Shown here: one piece after another, positions 8,218 to 16,647 of the stretch
Layout: each line of letters begins with the position of its first letter
How positions within the stretch are numbered: position 1 is the first letter of the stretch
Assembly: GCA_024644745.1 (NCBI GenBank)
Contig: JAHEHF010000001.1
Coordinates: forward strand, 1 to 64,000
DNA from: Flavobacteriaceae bacterium
GTDB lineage: Bacteria; Bacteroidota; Bacteroidia; Flavobacteriales; Flavobacteriaceae
Direction: 5' to 3'
DNA length: 64,000 nucleotides
Notes under the pieces: model-generated
What the model was told of the DNA's origin: nothing
What the model saw: the letters and a program-made list of their open reading frames with translations, nothing else
Databases searched by the model: none
Position numbers and translations under genes: made by a program

Positions 8218-9381
8218 CTATTTATTCGCAAACAATTTTACGTCATTCTCGCTGATTTCATCACCTCCCAGTATGAGCAATCGCTCAACTACATTTCTCA
8301 GTTCCCTGATGTTACCCGTCCAGTCATAATTGCACAACAAATCAATGGCAGCAGGACTGAAATTCTTTTCAGGATTGCCGTGTTCACTTGAAATCAGATT
8401 GGAAAAATGATCCACCAATAAAGGAATATCCTCCCGTCTGTCCTTTAAGGAAGGAACGTTGATCAAAATGACGGCAAGACGGTGGTACAGATCTTCCCTG
8501 AACTTTCCTTTGGCTATTTCCTGCTTTAAATTTTTATTGGTTGCAGCAATAACACGAACATTCACTTTGATGTCCTTGTCGCTGCCCACTCTTGATATCT
8601 TATTTTCCTGAAGTGCCCTTAACACTTTCGCCTGGGCCGAAAGACTCATATCTCCTACTTCGTCCAAGAATATGGTACCTCCGTTTGCTACCTCAAATTT
8701 CCCAGCCCTGTCTTTATTGGCACCAGTGAAAGACCCTTTTATGTGTCCAAATAATTCGCTTTCAATTAATTCAGAGGGAATAGCTGCACAATTCACTTCA
8801 ACCATTTCATGTTGAGAGCGTCCGCTTTTCTGATGCAACCAATGTGCTACCAATTCCTTGCCCGTTCCGTTTTCACCTGTAATCAGCACCCTGGCTTCGG
8901 TGGGGGCAACTTTATCTATGATCTCCCTTATTTTCATCATGGCCGGACTCTCGCCGATCATTTCATAGCTTTTATCTACCTTTTTCTTTAGCCTGCTGTT
9001 CTCTACGACCAATTTCTTTCTGTCCAGTGCATTTCTGATCGCATTCAGCAACCGGTTCAGATCGGGGGGCTTGCTGATATAATCAAAGGCACCAAGCCTC
9101 ATGGCTTTCACGGCGGTTTCAAGTTCCCCATGTCCTGAGATCATGATAAATGGAATTTCAGGCTTCATGACCTGGGCTTTTTCAAGAACTTCCACCCCGT
9201 CCATTTTTGGCATTTTTATATCGCACAGCACCAGATCGAAATCTGAATTTTCTATCTTTTCCAGACCCTCCTGCCCGTCTTCAGCTTCATCTACTTCAAA
9301 AGTGCTGTTTTCATTCATCATGATTTTGATCAGTACCCTCCTGATGGAAGCTTCATCTTCAATGATTAGTATTTTTGACAT
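8218..9381 (-). CDS. NtrC-like sigma-54-type response regulator lacking a C-terminal HTH
   Basis: Response regulator of 387 residues. The receiver domain (1-120) has the phospho-acceptor D54 in VLCDIKMPKMDG. The AAA+ domain (about 143-370) shows Walker A GENGTGKE (169-176), the sigma-54 contact loop as GSFTGA (216-221, normally GAFTGA), Walker B IFLDE (237-241) and REDLYHRL (295-302). The protein ends 10-15 residues after the AAA+ lid, so the usual Fis-type DNA-binding domain is absent; the roughly 50 bp beyond the stop hold no out-of-frame continuation. No histidine kinase gene is adjacent. It would have to act from solution on sigma-54 polymerase or via another protein. The family call is firm; its targets are unknown. 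Confidence 0.9.
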   Translation of the reverse strand: MSKILIIEDEASIRRVLIKIMMNENSTFEVDEAEDGQEGLEKIENSDFDLVLCDIKMPKMDGVEVLEKAQVMKPEIPFIMISGHGELETAVKAMRLGAFDYISKPPDLNRLLNAIRNALDRKKLVVENSRLKKKVDKSYEMIGESPAMMKIREIIDKVAPTEARVLITGENGTGKELVAHWLHQKSGRSQHEMVEVNCAAIPSELIESELFGHIKGSFTGANKDRAGKFEVANGGTIFLDEVGDMSLSAQAKVLRALQENKISRVGSDKDIKVNVRVIAATNKNLKQEIAKGKFREDLYHRLAVILINVPSLKDRREDIPLLVDHFSNLISSEHGNPEKNFSPAAIDLLCNYDWTGNIRELRNVVERLLILGGDEISENDVKLFANK

Positions 9382-9409
9382 ATTATATTTGTTAAAAAAC
9401 GGATCGGCC

Positions 9410-10723
9410 TTAATACCTGATCCATTTGATCAGTTCTTTATAATTTGTTTTTTTTCCATACATCAATATCCCGACCCGGTATACCTTAGCTGCAATCCAG
9501 ACCACAGCCAAAAAAGTGAGCATCAGCAGTAACAAGGAAATCATAATCTGCCACCACGGAACTCCGAAGGGTATGCGCATCAGCATGACGATGGGGGAAG
9601 TAAATGGAATCATCGAGAAAACAGTAGCCACGGTACCATGAGGATCATTGATCACAGTGGCGAACCCGATGTATACACCCAGCATTAACGGGAGCATAAT
9701 AGGTAACATGAATTGCTGGGTGTCTGTTTCATTGTCAACTGCAGCGCCTATTGCAGCATAAAGGGAACTATAGAGCAAATACCCCAGCAGAAAATAAAGA
9801 ATGAAATAGATAAAAGTACTCACCAGGGGTAAATTCAGCAATTCTGTAAAGATCAATTGGGTCTCATCATTAGCCATTTGATTCATTTGTTCCATGGCCA
9901 TCTGCTGCCCTCCCATTCCATTAGAGGCAAGATCCACGCCCAGGAAATAAGAACTGCCCAGGAATATCATTACCAGCAAAATACCCCAGATGATAAACTG
10001 TGTCAGTCCTGCAGCCGCAGTACCCAGGATCTTTCCAAGCATGAGCTGAAAGGGTTTGACCGAAGATATGATTACTTCGATAATGCGACTCGTTTTTTCT
10101 TCGATCACACTTCGCATTACCATCGCACCATAGATCAGAATGAACATCATGATCAGATAGCCAGCGCCCATTCCGATTCCAATCTTTATTCCATTGATCA
10201 TTTTTGATGATTTGATACCGCTGAAATTTGACAATTTGATGTCCACATCAACTCTGGCCTCCTTCAATTTATCCAGGTCAATATCCAGTTTGATCATCTT
10301 TTCGTTCTCTAATTTCTTGTCGAGTACCGACTCCAGAGCCGAGATCGTAATCATACTGGGAGATTCTTCTGAAAAAAATTGAACCCCCTCTGCAATCAGA
10401 TCAATATCTTCATTGTCAGGAATGTACAAGAGGCCCTCATGCGAAGATTCACGAGCGATCACTTTTGCTTTTTCCAGGCCTATTTCGCTGAGATTTTCAA
10501 ATGAAATGGTCTTGTTCTCAAGAAAATCGCTCCTGTCAAAAATTCCCGAGGCATCCACATAAGCCACGGTACTTTTCTTCTCGATGCTGCTTTTGGTGAG
10601 AAAGGCAACAAGTGCGATCATTCCGATCATGAGCAAGGGACTCAGAAAAGTCATGACGATAAAGGTCCTGTTCCTGACCTTTGCAAAAAATTCCCGTTGT
10701 ATGATAAGTTTTAATTTCTTCAT
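9410..10723 (-). CDS. ABC-2 type transporter permease (NatB-like)
   Basis: Membrane subunit of an ABC exporter, 437 residues. There is an N-terminal membrane helix (about 20-42, TFIVMTFLSPLLMIGMIAL), a large extracytoplasmic domain (about 45-175), and then a run of hydrophobic segments from about 180 to 420, the ABC-2 arrangement seen in NatB, which works in sodium efflux in Bacillus. It lies 22 bp downstream of its ATPase gene on the same strand, so the two form an operon. The substrate cannot be read from the sequence; sodium export is a family-based possibility only. Confidence 0.85.
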   Translation of the reverse strand: MKKLKLIIQREFFAKVRNRTFIVMTFLSPLLMIGMIALVAFLTKSSIEKKSTVAYVDASGIFDRSDFLENKTISFENLSEIGLEKAKVIARESSHEGLLYIPDNEDIDLIAEGVQFFSEESPSMITISALESVLDKKLENEKMIKLDIDLDKLKEARVDVDIKLSNFSGIKSSKMINGIKIGIGMGAGYLIMMFILIYGAMVMRSVIEEKTSRIIEVIISSVKPFQLMLGKILGTAAAGLTQFIIWGILLVMIFLGSSYFLGVDLASNGMGGQQMAMEQMNQMANDETQLIFTELLNLPLVSTFIYFILYFLLGYLLYSSLYAAIGAAVDNETDTQQFMLPIMLPLMLGVYIGFATVINDPHGTVATVFSMIPFTSPIVMLMRIPFGVPWWQIMISLLLLMLTFLAVVWIAAKVYRVGILMYGKKTNYKELIKWIRY

Positions 10724-10745
10724 TTATGCAAAATTTGGCTGAAAA

Positions 10746-11675
10746 CTATGAATTCTGATGAACGGTTTGAATGAAAATATCACTCGCACTTGGAATCACC
10801 TCATTAAAATGTGTGATAAAGCCCTCCTTGTTCAAATAGCTGATCAGATCAGATGAAGATTCTCCTGTTTGCAGCTTGATATTCAATTTCAGGTCTTCCT
10901 CCAGCGATTTAAAATTGGCCTCGCTCAGTTCAAATCGCTCATTCAATTTTCGCAGCAGGGAATTACGGTCATCGGTCAACAGGCCTACTTCGAAGGTATT
11001 CGTTTTGAATTGCTTTTTGATATCTATCAATTTTCCGTCAAGAACCTTGTTGGATTTATGTATGAGGGCTATGTACTCACATAATTCTTCAACAGACTCC
11101 ATTCGATGAGTTGAGAAAATAATGGAAGCTCCCTGCTCCTTTAAGTTGATGATTTCATCTTTGATCAAATTCGCATTGATGGGATCAAAACCGCTGAAGG
11201 GTTCATCGAAGATCAATAGCTTAGGTTCGTGCAATACGGTAATGATGAACTGAAGTTTTTGCGCCATCCCTTTTGACAGCTCCTCTACGCGTTTGTTCCA
11301 CCAGGGACCGATGTCAAACTTTTCAAACCAATACTTTAGTTTCCTTTTGGCATCAGATTTTGACATTCCCTTTAACTGCGCAAGATATAAAGACTGTTCT
11401 CCGATTCTCATTCGCTTATAGAGTCCTCTTTCTTCAGGAAGGTAGCCTATATAATGAACATCTTCAGGCGCCAAAGGGCCTCCATCAAAATAAACCATGC
11501 CTTCATCGGGCATGGTAATCTGATTAATAATCCTGATCAATGTGGTTTTACCTGCCCCGTTGGGGCCAAGGAGTCCAAAAATACTTCCTCGGGGAACCTG
11601 AATGGAAACATTATTCAAAGCTTTGAAATTCCCATAATTCTTTACGACATTCTCAGCAATTAAAATTTGATCCAT
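10746..11675 (-). CDS. ABC transporter ATP-binding protein (NatA-like)
   Basis: ATPase subunit of 309 residues. Walker A is GPNGAGKT (37-44), the signature loop is LSKGMAQKLQ (about 138-147), and Walker B is LLIFDEPFSGFDP (about 158-170), followed by the H-loop in FSTHRM. The last 90 residues after the nucleotide-binding domain are an extra domain found in NatA-type ATPases. It is the first gene of the two-gene operon with the permease at 9410-10723. A FtsX or MacB partnership is excluded because the partner has ABC-2 topology. Substrate unknown. Confidence 0.88.
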   Translation of the reverse strand: MDQILIAENVVKNYGNFKALNNVSIQVPRGSIFGLLGPNGAGKTTLIRIINQITMPDEGMVYFDGGPLAPEDVHYIGYLPEERGLYKRMRIGEQSLYLAQLKGMSKSDAKRKLKYWFEKFDIGPWWNKRVEELSKGMAQKLQFIITVLHEPKLLIFDEPFSGFDPINANLIKDEIINLKEQGASIIFSTHRMESVEELCEYIALIHKSNKVLDGKLIDIKKQFKTNTFEVGLLTDDRNSLLRKLNERFELSEANFKSLEEDLKLNIKLQTGESSSDLISYLNKEGFITHFNEVIPSASDIFIQTVHQNS

Positions 11676-11734
11676 AAAAGAATTTTAAAACTTCAAATAT
11701 AGTGAAATGAAATACGAAAATCAGTTTAAAAGGC

Positions 11735-12430
11735 TCAGCAAAATTTATCGAGATATTTTTGGCGAATTTCATGAACCATCTCCAGAGTAATGTTTGGCTT
11801 GATGACTCTCAGCATGTCTGTTATCCCTTCCTTTTCATAAAAAATACCTTTTGCAATATCATAGTTGGTAACAGAAATATTGTTCTTGATTTCAAATGTT
11901 ATTTCCCGGAATTCATCCCAATCCAAATGTTTGGGGATTTCAAAATAGTACCTGTCCTTATTGCTGCGCGATAGATAAATTTGATCCTCAACGTCTAACA
12001 GGTGAAAAAATTTGTTTACCCTGATCAGGGCATCAGTTCCCTTGCTCAATTTTACACTTTTGTGAAAATCAAAACCCAGTTCACCATAAGCACTCTGAAT
12101 ATCATGAATTCCTGTATAACGCTCTATACCGGATACCCGTATACCACTGTATTTGTTCCTTCCGATCCTCACTTCACACTTGGCTCCATTAATTGAAACA
12201 TTTCGACTTTCGTTTATAATCTTAGTCGTTCTTAGTATCCTCTCGAAGGAAACGGCTTCTTTGGTCACAAATACGATTGAATTAGGACGATTTACCTCTG
12301 TAAACCTGCTGTAGTAAGAAGCCAGGGGGTTTGGAATATGGATCACAAAAGTGCCGTTGACTTTGTTTCTTTCAATGGGACTGATATTCTCCTGCAGTGT
12401 AATTTTTCCAATTAATTCACGTATTTTCAT
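11735..12430 (-). CDS. conserved hypothetical protein, 231 residues
   Basis: I do not recognise this family. The protein has no signal peptide or membrane span and looks like a soluble, mixed alpha/beta protein. A basic central stretch (about residues 70-110, with GAKCEVRIGRNKYSGI) and frequent Arg and Lys would allow nucleic-acid or nucleotide binding, but no motif supports this. It runs on the minus strand, 59 bp upstream of the ABC ATPase gene, and could be the head of that transcription unit. Its start lies 122 bp from the divergent marR gene, so both may share the regulatory region. Clean codon use and an intact reading frame make it a real gene. Confidence 0.7.
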   Translation of the reverse strand: MKIRELIGKITLQENISPIERNKVNGTFVIHIPNPLASYYSRFTEVNRPNSIVFVTKEAVSFERILRTTKIINESRNVSINGAKCEVRIGRNKYSGIRVSGIERYTGIHDIQSAYGELGFDFHKSVKLSKGTDALIRVNKFFHLLDVEDQIYLSRSNKDRYYFEIPKHLDWDEFREITFEIKNNISVTNYDIAKGIFYEKEGITDMLRVIKPNITLEMVHEIRQKYLDKFC

Positions 12431-12515
12431 AGATAGCCTGAATTTGATAGTTTGATTTTTTCTTCAGTTTTAAATTTACAAATATTTATTTTAAAATATG
12501 ATATTTTTTTTATTT

Positions 12516-12533
12516 TATTATGCATGCATAGTA
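12516..12533. promoter_or_regulatory. 12-bp perfect palindrome, candidate MarR operator
   Basis: TATGCATGCATA at 12519-12530 is a perfect 12-bp palindrome, with two of three flanking positions also symmetric. It lies 22 bp before the ATG of marR in the divergent intergenic region. MarR proteins are dimers that usually bind such palindromes in their own promoter, so it is a good candidate for autoregulation and for control of the fad operon. Binding is inferred. Confidence 0.4.
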
Positions 12534-12552
12534 TTTTTTGTTATATTTGGAC

Positions 12553-12993
12553 ATGGAAAAGGAGAAAACGATTGATCACGCACTTCGCGCAACATGGCAG
12601 GCTGTTGCGAAAACCTATAATGAGCAGGCTGCCAAGCATGAAAGTACAATGGCCATGGCCATGGCCCTGCTGTATATTGATTCCAAAAAGGGAACACCAT
12701 CAACAGCCCTGGGCCCTTCTATGGGGATGGAGGCGACCAGTCTGTCAAGAACCTTGAACAGCATGGAGGAGAAAGGATTGGTTTACAGAGAAAAAAACCC
12801 AGATGACGGAAGAGGTGTACTCATAAAACTCACTTCGCTGGGTCTTGAAAAAAGAGACATTTCAAAAGCATCGGTTCTTCAATTTAACCAAACCATCAGA
12901 GAAAACATTAACCAGCAAAAAATCGATCATTTTTTTGAAGTGACTGATTTGATCAATGAACTGATCAACCAAAAATCAATATTTAAAGACTAA
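12553..12993 (+). CDS. MarR family transcriptional regulator
   Basis: DNA-binding regulator of 146 residues with a winged helix-turn-helix. The recognition region ALGPSMGMEATSLSRTLNSM (about 50-70) is followed by the wing LVYREKNPDDGRGVLIKLT (about 75-95), the DxR signature of MarR. The true start is the ATG at 12553; a longer reading from a TTG at 12538 would include promoter-like sequence. The gene abuts fadN, with the stop codon overlapping a possible start at 12993, so it heads the marR-fadN-fadA-fadE operon. By context it probably responds to a fatty acid or acyl-CoA. Bacillus controls the same three enzymes with a TetR-type FadR, so the regulator differs. Confidence 0.9.
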   Translation: MEKEKTIDHALRATWQAVAKTYNEQAAKHESTMAMAMALLYIDSKKGTPSTALGPSMGMEATSLSRTLNSMEEKGLVYREKNPDDGRGVLIKLTSLGLEKRDISKASVLQFNQTIRENINQQKIDHFFEVTDLINELINQKSIFKD

Positions 12994-13019
12994 TGTCCCA
13001 AGCTTTAAAATTCATATAT

Positions 13020-15425
13020 ATGAAAAAAAGACGTATCAAAAAAGTAGCCGTGATTGGATCCGGCATCATGGGCTCCGGCATCGCTTGTCATTTTGCCAAT
13101 ATAGGCGTGGAAGTGCTGCTGCTGGATATCATCCCTAGAGAATTGACTGCAGCCGAACAAGCTAAAAAACTGAGTCTTGAAGACGAAACTGTCAGAAACC
13201 GACTGGTCAACGATAGTCTTAAAAATGCGCTGAAATCAAAACCATCACCCATTTATGATCAATCCTTTGCTTCAAGAATAACTACAGGAAACCTAGAGGA
13301 CGACCTGCACAAGATCAAAGATGCTGACTGGATCATTGAGGTCGTTGTAGAAAGACTGGATATCAAAAAGCAAGTATTTGAAAGCATCGAAAAATACCGA
13401 AAAGATGGCACACTGATCACTTCAAACACATCAGGTATCCCCATAAAATTCATGAATGAAGGCAGAAGTGAAGACTTTCAAAAACATTTTGCCGTCACCC
13501 ATTTCTTTAATCCTCCGCGCTATCTGAAACTTTTTGAAGTTGTCCCCGGACCGGCCTGCGAGAAAGAGGTAACTGAATTTTTAATGGATTACGGGCAAAA
13601 GTTTCTCGGTAAAACAGCTGTATTGGCAAAAGATACGCCTGCTTTTATTGGCAACAGAATCGGAATTTTTGGAATTATGAGTCTTTTTCATATTGTCAAA
13701 GAGATGGGTCTGACTGTCGAAGAAGTTGATAAGCTTACCGGTCCGCTGTTGGGGAGACCAAAATCGGCAACCTTCAGAACCATTGATGTGGTAGGACTCG
13801 ACACCTTGGTGCATACGGCCAATGGGGTGGCACAGAACGCCGCTAATGATGAAATGCACGATACCTTTAAGATCCCAGATTTCGTCAATACCATGCTTGA
13901 GAACAATTGGCTTGGAAGCAAGACCGGTCAGGGCTTTTATAAGAAAACAACCAATAGCAAAGGAAAAAGTGAGATCCTTGTGCTGGACCTTGATACCCTG
14001 GAATACCGGGCCTCGAAAAAGGTAAATTTTGCCACTTTGAACAATACAAAAACGGTCGAAAAAGTAATAGACCGCTTCAAAGTTCTGGTAGATGGTAAAG
14101 ATAAAGCCGGAGAATTTTACAAAAAGACACTGTCGGCCTTGTTTGCTTATGTGTCGAACAGGATTCCTGAGATCTCAGACGAATTATACAGAATCGATGA
14201 TGCCATGAAAGCCGGATTTGGATGGGAACACGGTCCTTTTCAGATATGGGATGCAGTGGGAGTCAAAAAGGGAATTGAATTGATGAAGGACGAAGGTTTC
14301 GAGCCCAACCCCTGGGTTTCAGAAATGTTGGATAAGGGCCGAGATTCTTTCTATAGCATTGAAAACGGATCCCTGAATTATTATGATATTCCATCTGGCA
14401 AAGAGCTGAAAATTCCTGGTCAGGATGCCTTTATCATATTGGATAACATCAGGGATGCAAAAACCATTTGGAAAAACAGTGAAGCTTCAATTCAACATTT
14501 AGGTGATGGTATTTTAAATGTTGAATTTCAATCAAAAATGAATACAATTGGAAGTGGAGTTCTTCAGGCCATCAATAAAGGTATTGACCTGGCTGAACAA
14601 GATTATGAAGCCGTCATCATTGGGAACCAGGCTGCTAATTTTTCGGTTGGTGCAAACCTCGCCATGGCCTTTATGCTTGCCATTGAGCAGGAATACGATG
14701 AACTGGAAATGGCCACAAGAATGTTCCAGAATACGGTGATGCGACTGCGCTACAGCTCGGTCCCTACCCTGATCACACCTCGAGGCATGACCTTCGGTGG
14801 CGCGTGTGAAATGGGTCTTCATGCTGATAAAATCGTAGCTGCAGCAGAAACCTATACGGGTCTGGTTGAATTCGGCGTCGGAATCATTCCTGCAGGGGCA
14901 GGTACCAAAGAAATGACCAAGCGCGTTTCAGACCAGTGGATAAAGGATGATGTCAAATTGAACAGGTTAAGGGACGCTTTTATCAATATTGCCATGGCTA
15001 AAGTTGCCACCTCGGCCGAAGAGGCTTTTGGAATGGGGTATTTCCAAAAAGGAAAAGATATGGTTGTGGTCAATGCCGAACGACAGCTTGCCACGGCAAA
15101 AAGATATGCCATACAGATGGTTGAAGATGGCTATACCCAGCCCAGCCCGCAACAGGTAAAAGTACTTGGTCAGCAGGCCCTGGGCATGTTCCTGGTAGGT
15201 ACCGACAGCCTTCAAAAAGGCAGGTATGCCTCTGAACATGACAAAAAAATTGCAAACAAATTAGGATATATCATGGCAGGCGGAGATCTTTCCGAGCCGA
15301 CCCTGGTAAGTGAGCAATACCTCCTTGATCTCGAAAGAGAAGCAATCCTGTCACTGTTGACGGAGCGAAAGACTCTTGAAAGAATTGAGCACACATTAAA
15401 AACCGGAAAACCATTAAGAAATTAA
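13020..15425 (+). CDS. fadN: 3-hydroxyacyl-CoA dehydrogenase / enoyl-CoA hydratase (FadN-like)
   Basis: Bifunctional beta-oxidation enzyme carrying out hydration of enoyl-CoA and NAD-dependent oxidation of the 3-hydroxyacyl-CoA. The dehydrogenase comes first: the Rossmann motif VIGSGIMGSGIA lies near residue 12 and the C-terminal dehydrogenase domains fill about 190-470. The hydratase (crotonase) domain is C-terminal (about 490-690), with both catalytic Glu regions visible as GGACEMGLH and LVEFGVGIIPAGAG. This is the reverse of E. coli FadB and matches Bacillus FadN. Start taken at the ATG 13020 because the family begins just before the Rossmann strand; an upstream ATG at 12993 overlaps the marR stop. 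It is followed by the thiolase after 4 bp. Confidence 0.9.
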   Translation: MKKRRIKKVAVIGSGIMGSGIACHFANIGVEVLLLDIIPRELTAAEQAKKLSLEDETVRNRLVNDSLKNALKSKPSPIYDQSFASRITTGNLEDDLHKIKDADWIIEVVVERLDIKKQVFESIEKYRKDGTLITSNTSGIPIKFMNEGRSEDFQKHFAVTHFFNPPRYLKLFEVVPGPACEKEVTEFLMDYGQKFLGKTAVLAKDTPAFIGNRIGIFGIMSLFHIVKEMGLTVEEVDKLTGPLLGRPKSATFRTIDVVGLDTLVHTANGVAQNAANDEMHDTFKIPDFVNTMLENNWLGSKTGQGFYKKTTNSKGKSEILVLDLDTLEYRASKKVNFATLNNTKTVEKVIDRFKVLVDGKDKAGEFYKKTLSALFAYVSNRIPEISDELYRIDDAMKAGFGWEHGPFQIWDAVGVKKGIELMKDEGFEPNPWVSEMLDKGRDSFYSIENGSLNYYDIPSGKELKIPGQDAFIILDNIRDAKTIWKNSEASIQHLGDGILNVEFQSKMNTIGSGVLQAINKGIDLAEQDYEAVIIGNQAANFSVGANLAMAFMLAIEQEYDELEMATRMFQNTVMRLRYSSVPTLITPRGMTFGGACEMGLHADKIVAAAETYTGLVEFGVGIIPAGAGTKEMTKRVSDQWIKDDVKLNRLRDAFINIAMAKVATSAEEAFGMGYFQKGKDMVVVNAERQLATAKRYAIQMVEDGYTQPSPQQVKVLGQQALGMFLVGTDSLQKGRYASEHDKKIANKLGYIMAGGDLSEPTLVSEQYLLDLEREAILSLLTERKTLERIEHTLKTGKPLRN

Positions 15426-15429
15426 TATA

Positions 15430-16614
15430 ATGAAAACAGCATACATCATACAAGGATACAGGACTGCCGTGGGAAAAGCACCCAGAGGCACTTTCAGATT
15501 CAAAAGGCCGGATGAACTGGCTGCTGAGACCATTGAATACCTGCTCAATAAAGTACCGCAGCTGGACAGGAAAAGGATAGACGACGTCATTGTCGGTAAC
15601 GCGATGCCCGAAGCCGAACAGGGTTTGAACATGGGAAGACTGGTTTCTTTGATGGGAATCAAATCAAATGAGGTTGCGGGAGTAACCGTGAACCGATATT
15701 GTGCCTCGGGCCTGGAAACCATAAGCATTGCAACGGCCAAAATACAGGCTGGAATGGCAGACTGCATCATTGCGGGTGGGGTTGAAAGTATGAGCTATAT
15801 CCCTATGGGCGGGTACAGACCCGTACCAAATTATAAAGCTGCCAGTGAAGGCCATGAAGATTATTACTGGGGAATGGGACTGACCGCAGAGGCTGTTGCA
15901 GAACAATTCAAGATCAGCAGAACCGACCAGGATGCCTTTGCTTTTGAATCACATGTCAAAGCCTTGAAAGCTATTGATAACAATATTTTTTCAGATGACA
16001 TTGCACCCATTGATATTGAGCAGATCTTTGTGAACAAGAGCGGAAAAAAAGAATCTCGATCCTATACGGTCAATACCGATGAAGGACCGAGGAGAGGAAC
16101 TTCAGTTGAAGCCTTGTCCAAGCTGCGGCCCGTGTTTGCCAACAAAGGAAGTGTCACGGCAGGGAATTCATCACAGATGAGTGACGGTGCGGCCTTCGTT
16201 TTGGTCATGAGTGAGTCCATGGTGAAAGAACTGAAACTCGAACCTGTTGCAAGAATGGCTTCTTACGCTGCTGTAGGTGTTGAGCCAAGGATCATGGGAA
16301 TCGGTCCGGTAGCCGCTGTGCCTAAAGCAATAAAACAGGCCGGACTTCAATTAAAAGATATTGATCTTGTAGAATTGAATGAGGCCTTTGCGTCACAATC
16401 CCTTGCCGTCATTCGTGAATTAGGACTGAACCAGGATATTGTCAATGTAAATGGAGGTGCCATTGCACTGGGTCATCCCTTAGGTTGCACAGGCGCCAAA
16501 CTTTCTGTTCAGTTATTCAATGAAATGCGCAGAAGAAAACAAAAATATGGCATGGTAACCATGTGTGTGGGAACCGGTCAGGGCGCCGCAGGCGTTTTTG
16601 AATTACTCAAGTAA
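15430..16614 (+). CDS. fadA: acetyl-CoA acyltransferase (3-ketoacyl-CoA thiolase)
   Basis: Last step of beta-oxidation: thiolytic cleavage of 3-ketoacyl-CoA to acetyl-CoA and a shortened acyl-CoA. All thiolase landmarks are present in 394 residues: the nucleophilic Cys in [11 protein letters not shown] (about residue 91), NEAFASQ (about 318), the active-site His in [16 protein letters not shown] (about 350), and the second Cys in [15 protein letters not shown] (about 379). It begins 4 bp after fadN and is followed 33 bp later by the acyl-CoA dehydrogenase gene, the same order as the Bacillus fadNAE operon. A biosynthetic acetoacetyl-CoA thiolase role is less likely in this setting. Confidence 0.93.
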   Translation: MKTAYIIQGYRTAVGKAPRGTFRFKRPDELAAETIEYLLNKVPQLDRKRIDDVIVGNAMPEAEQGLNMGRLVSLMGIKSNEVAGVTVNRYCASGLETISIATAKIQAGMADCIIAGGVESMSYIPMGGYRPVPNYKAASEGHEDYYWGMGLTAEAVAEQFKISRTDQDAFAFESHVKALKAIDNNIFSDDIAPIDIEQIFVNKSGKKESRSYTVNTDEGPRRGTSVEALSKLRPVFANKGSVTAGNSSQMSDGAAFVLVMSESMVKELKLEPVARMASYAAVGVEPRIMGIGPVAAVPKAIKQAGLQLKDIDLVELNEAFASQSLAVIRELGLNQDIVNVNGGAIALGHPLGCTGAKLSVQLFNEMRRRKQKYGMVTMCVGTGQGAAGVFELLK

Positions 16615-16647
16615 AAGATTTTATCTCTAACGTATAAATAAAACAAG

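Noticed and set aside
8218..9381. Frameshift that removed an HTH from the NtrC-like regulator.
   Set aside because: The 50 bp between its stop and the convergent gene hold no HTH-like coding in any frame, so a recent frameshift is not evident.
12542..12549. TATATTTG as promoter of marR.
   Set aside because: It ends only 3 bp before the ATG at 12553, so transcription would begin inside the coding sequence. The true promoter must be further upstream.
12650..12670. Tandem ATGGCC repeat as a phase-variable tract.
   Set aside because: It is only three copies, in frame, encoding Met-Ala pairs within the MarR helix. Slippage by one unit would keep the frame and there is no sign of instability.
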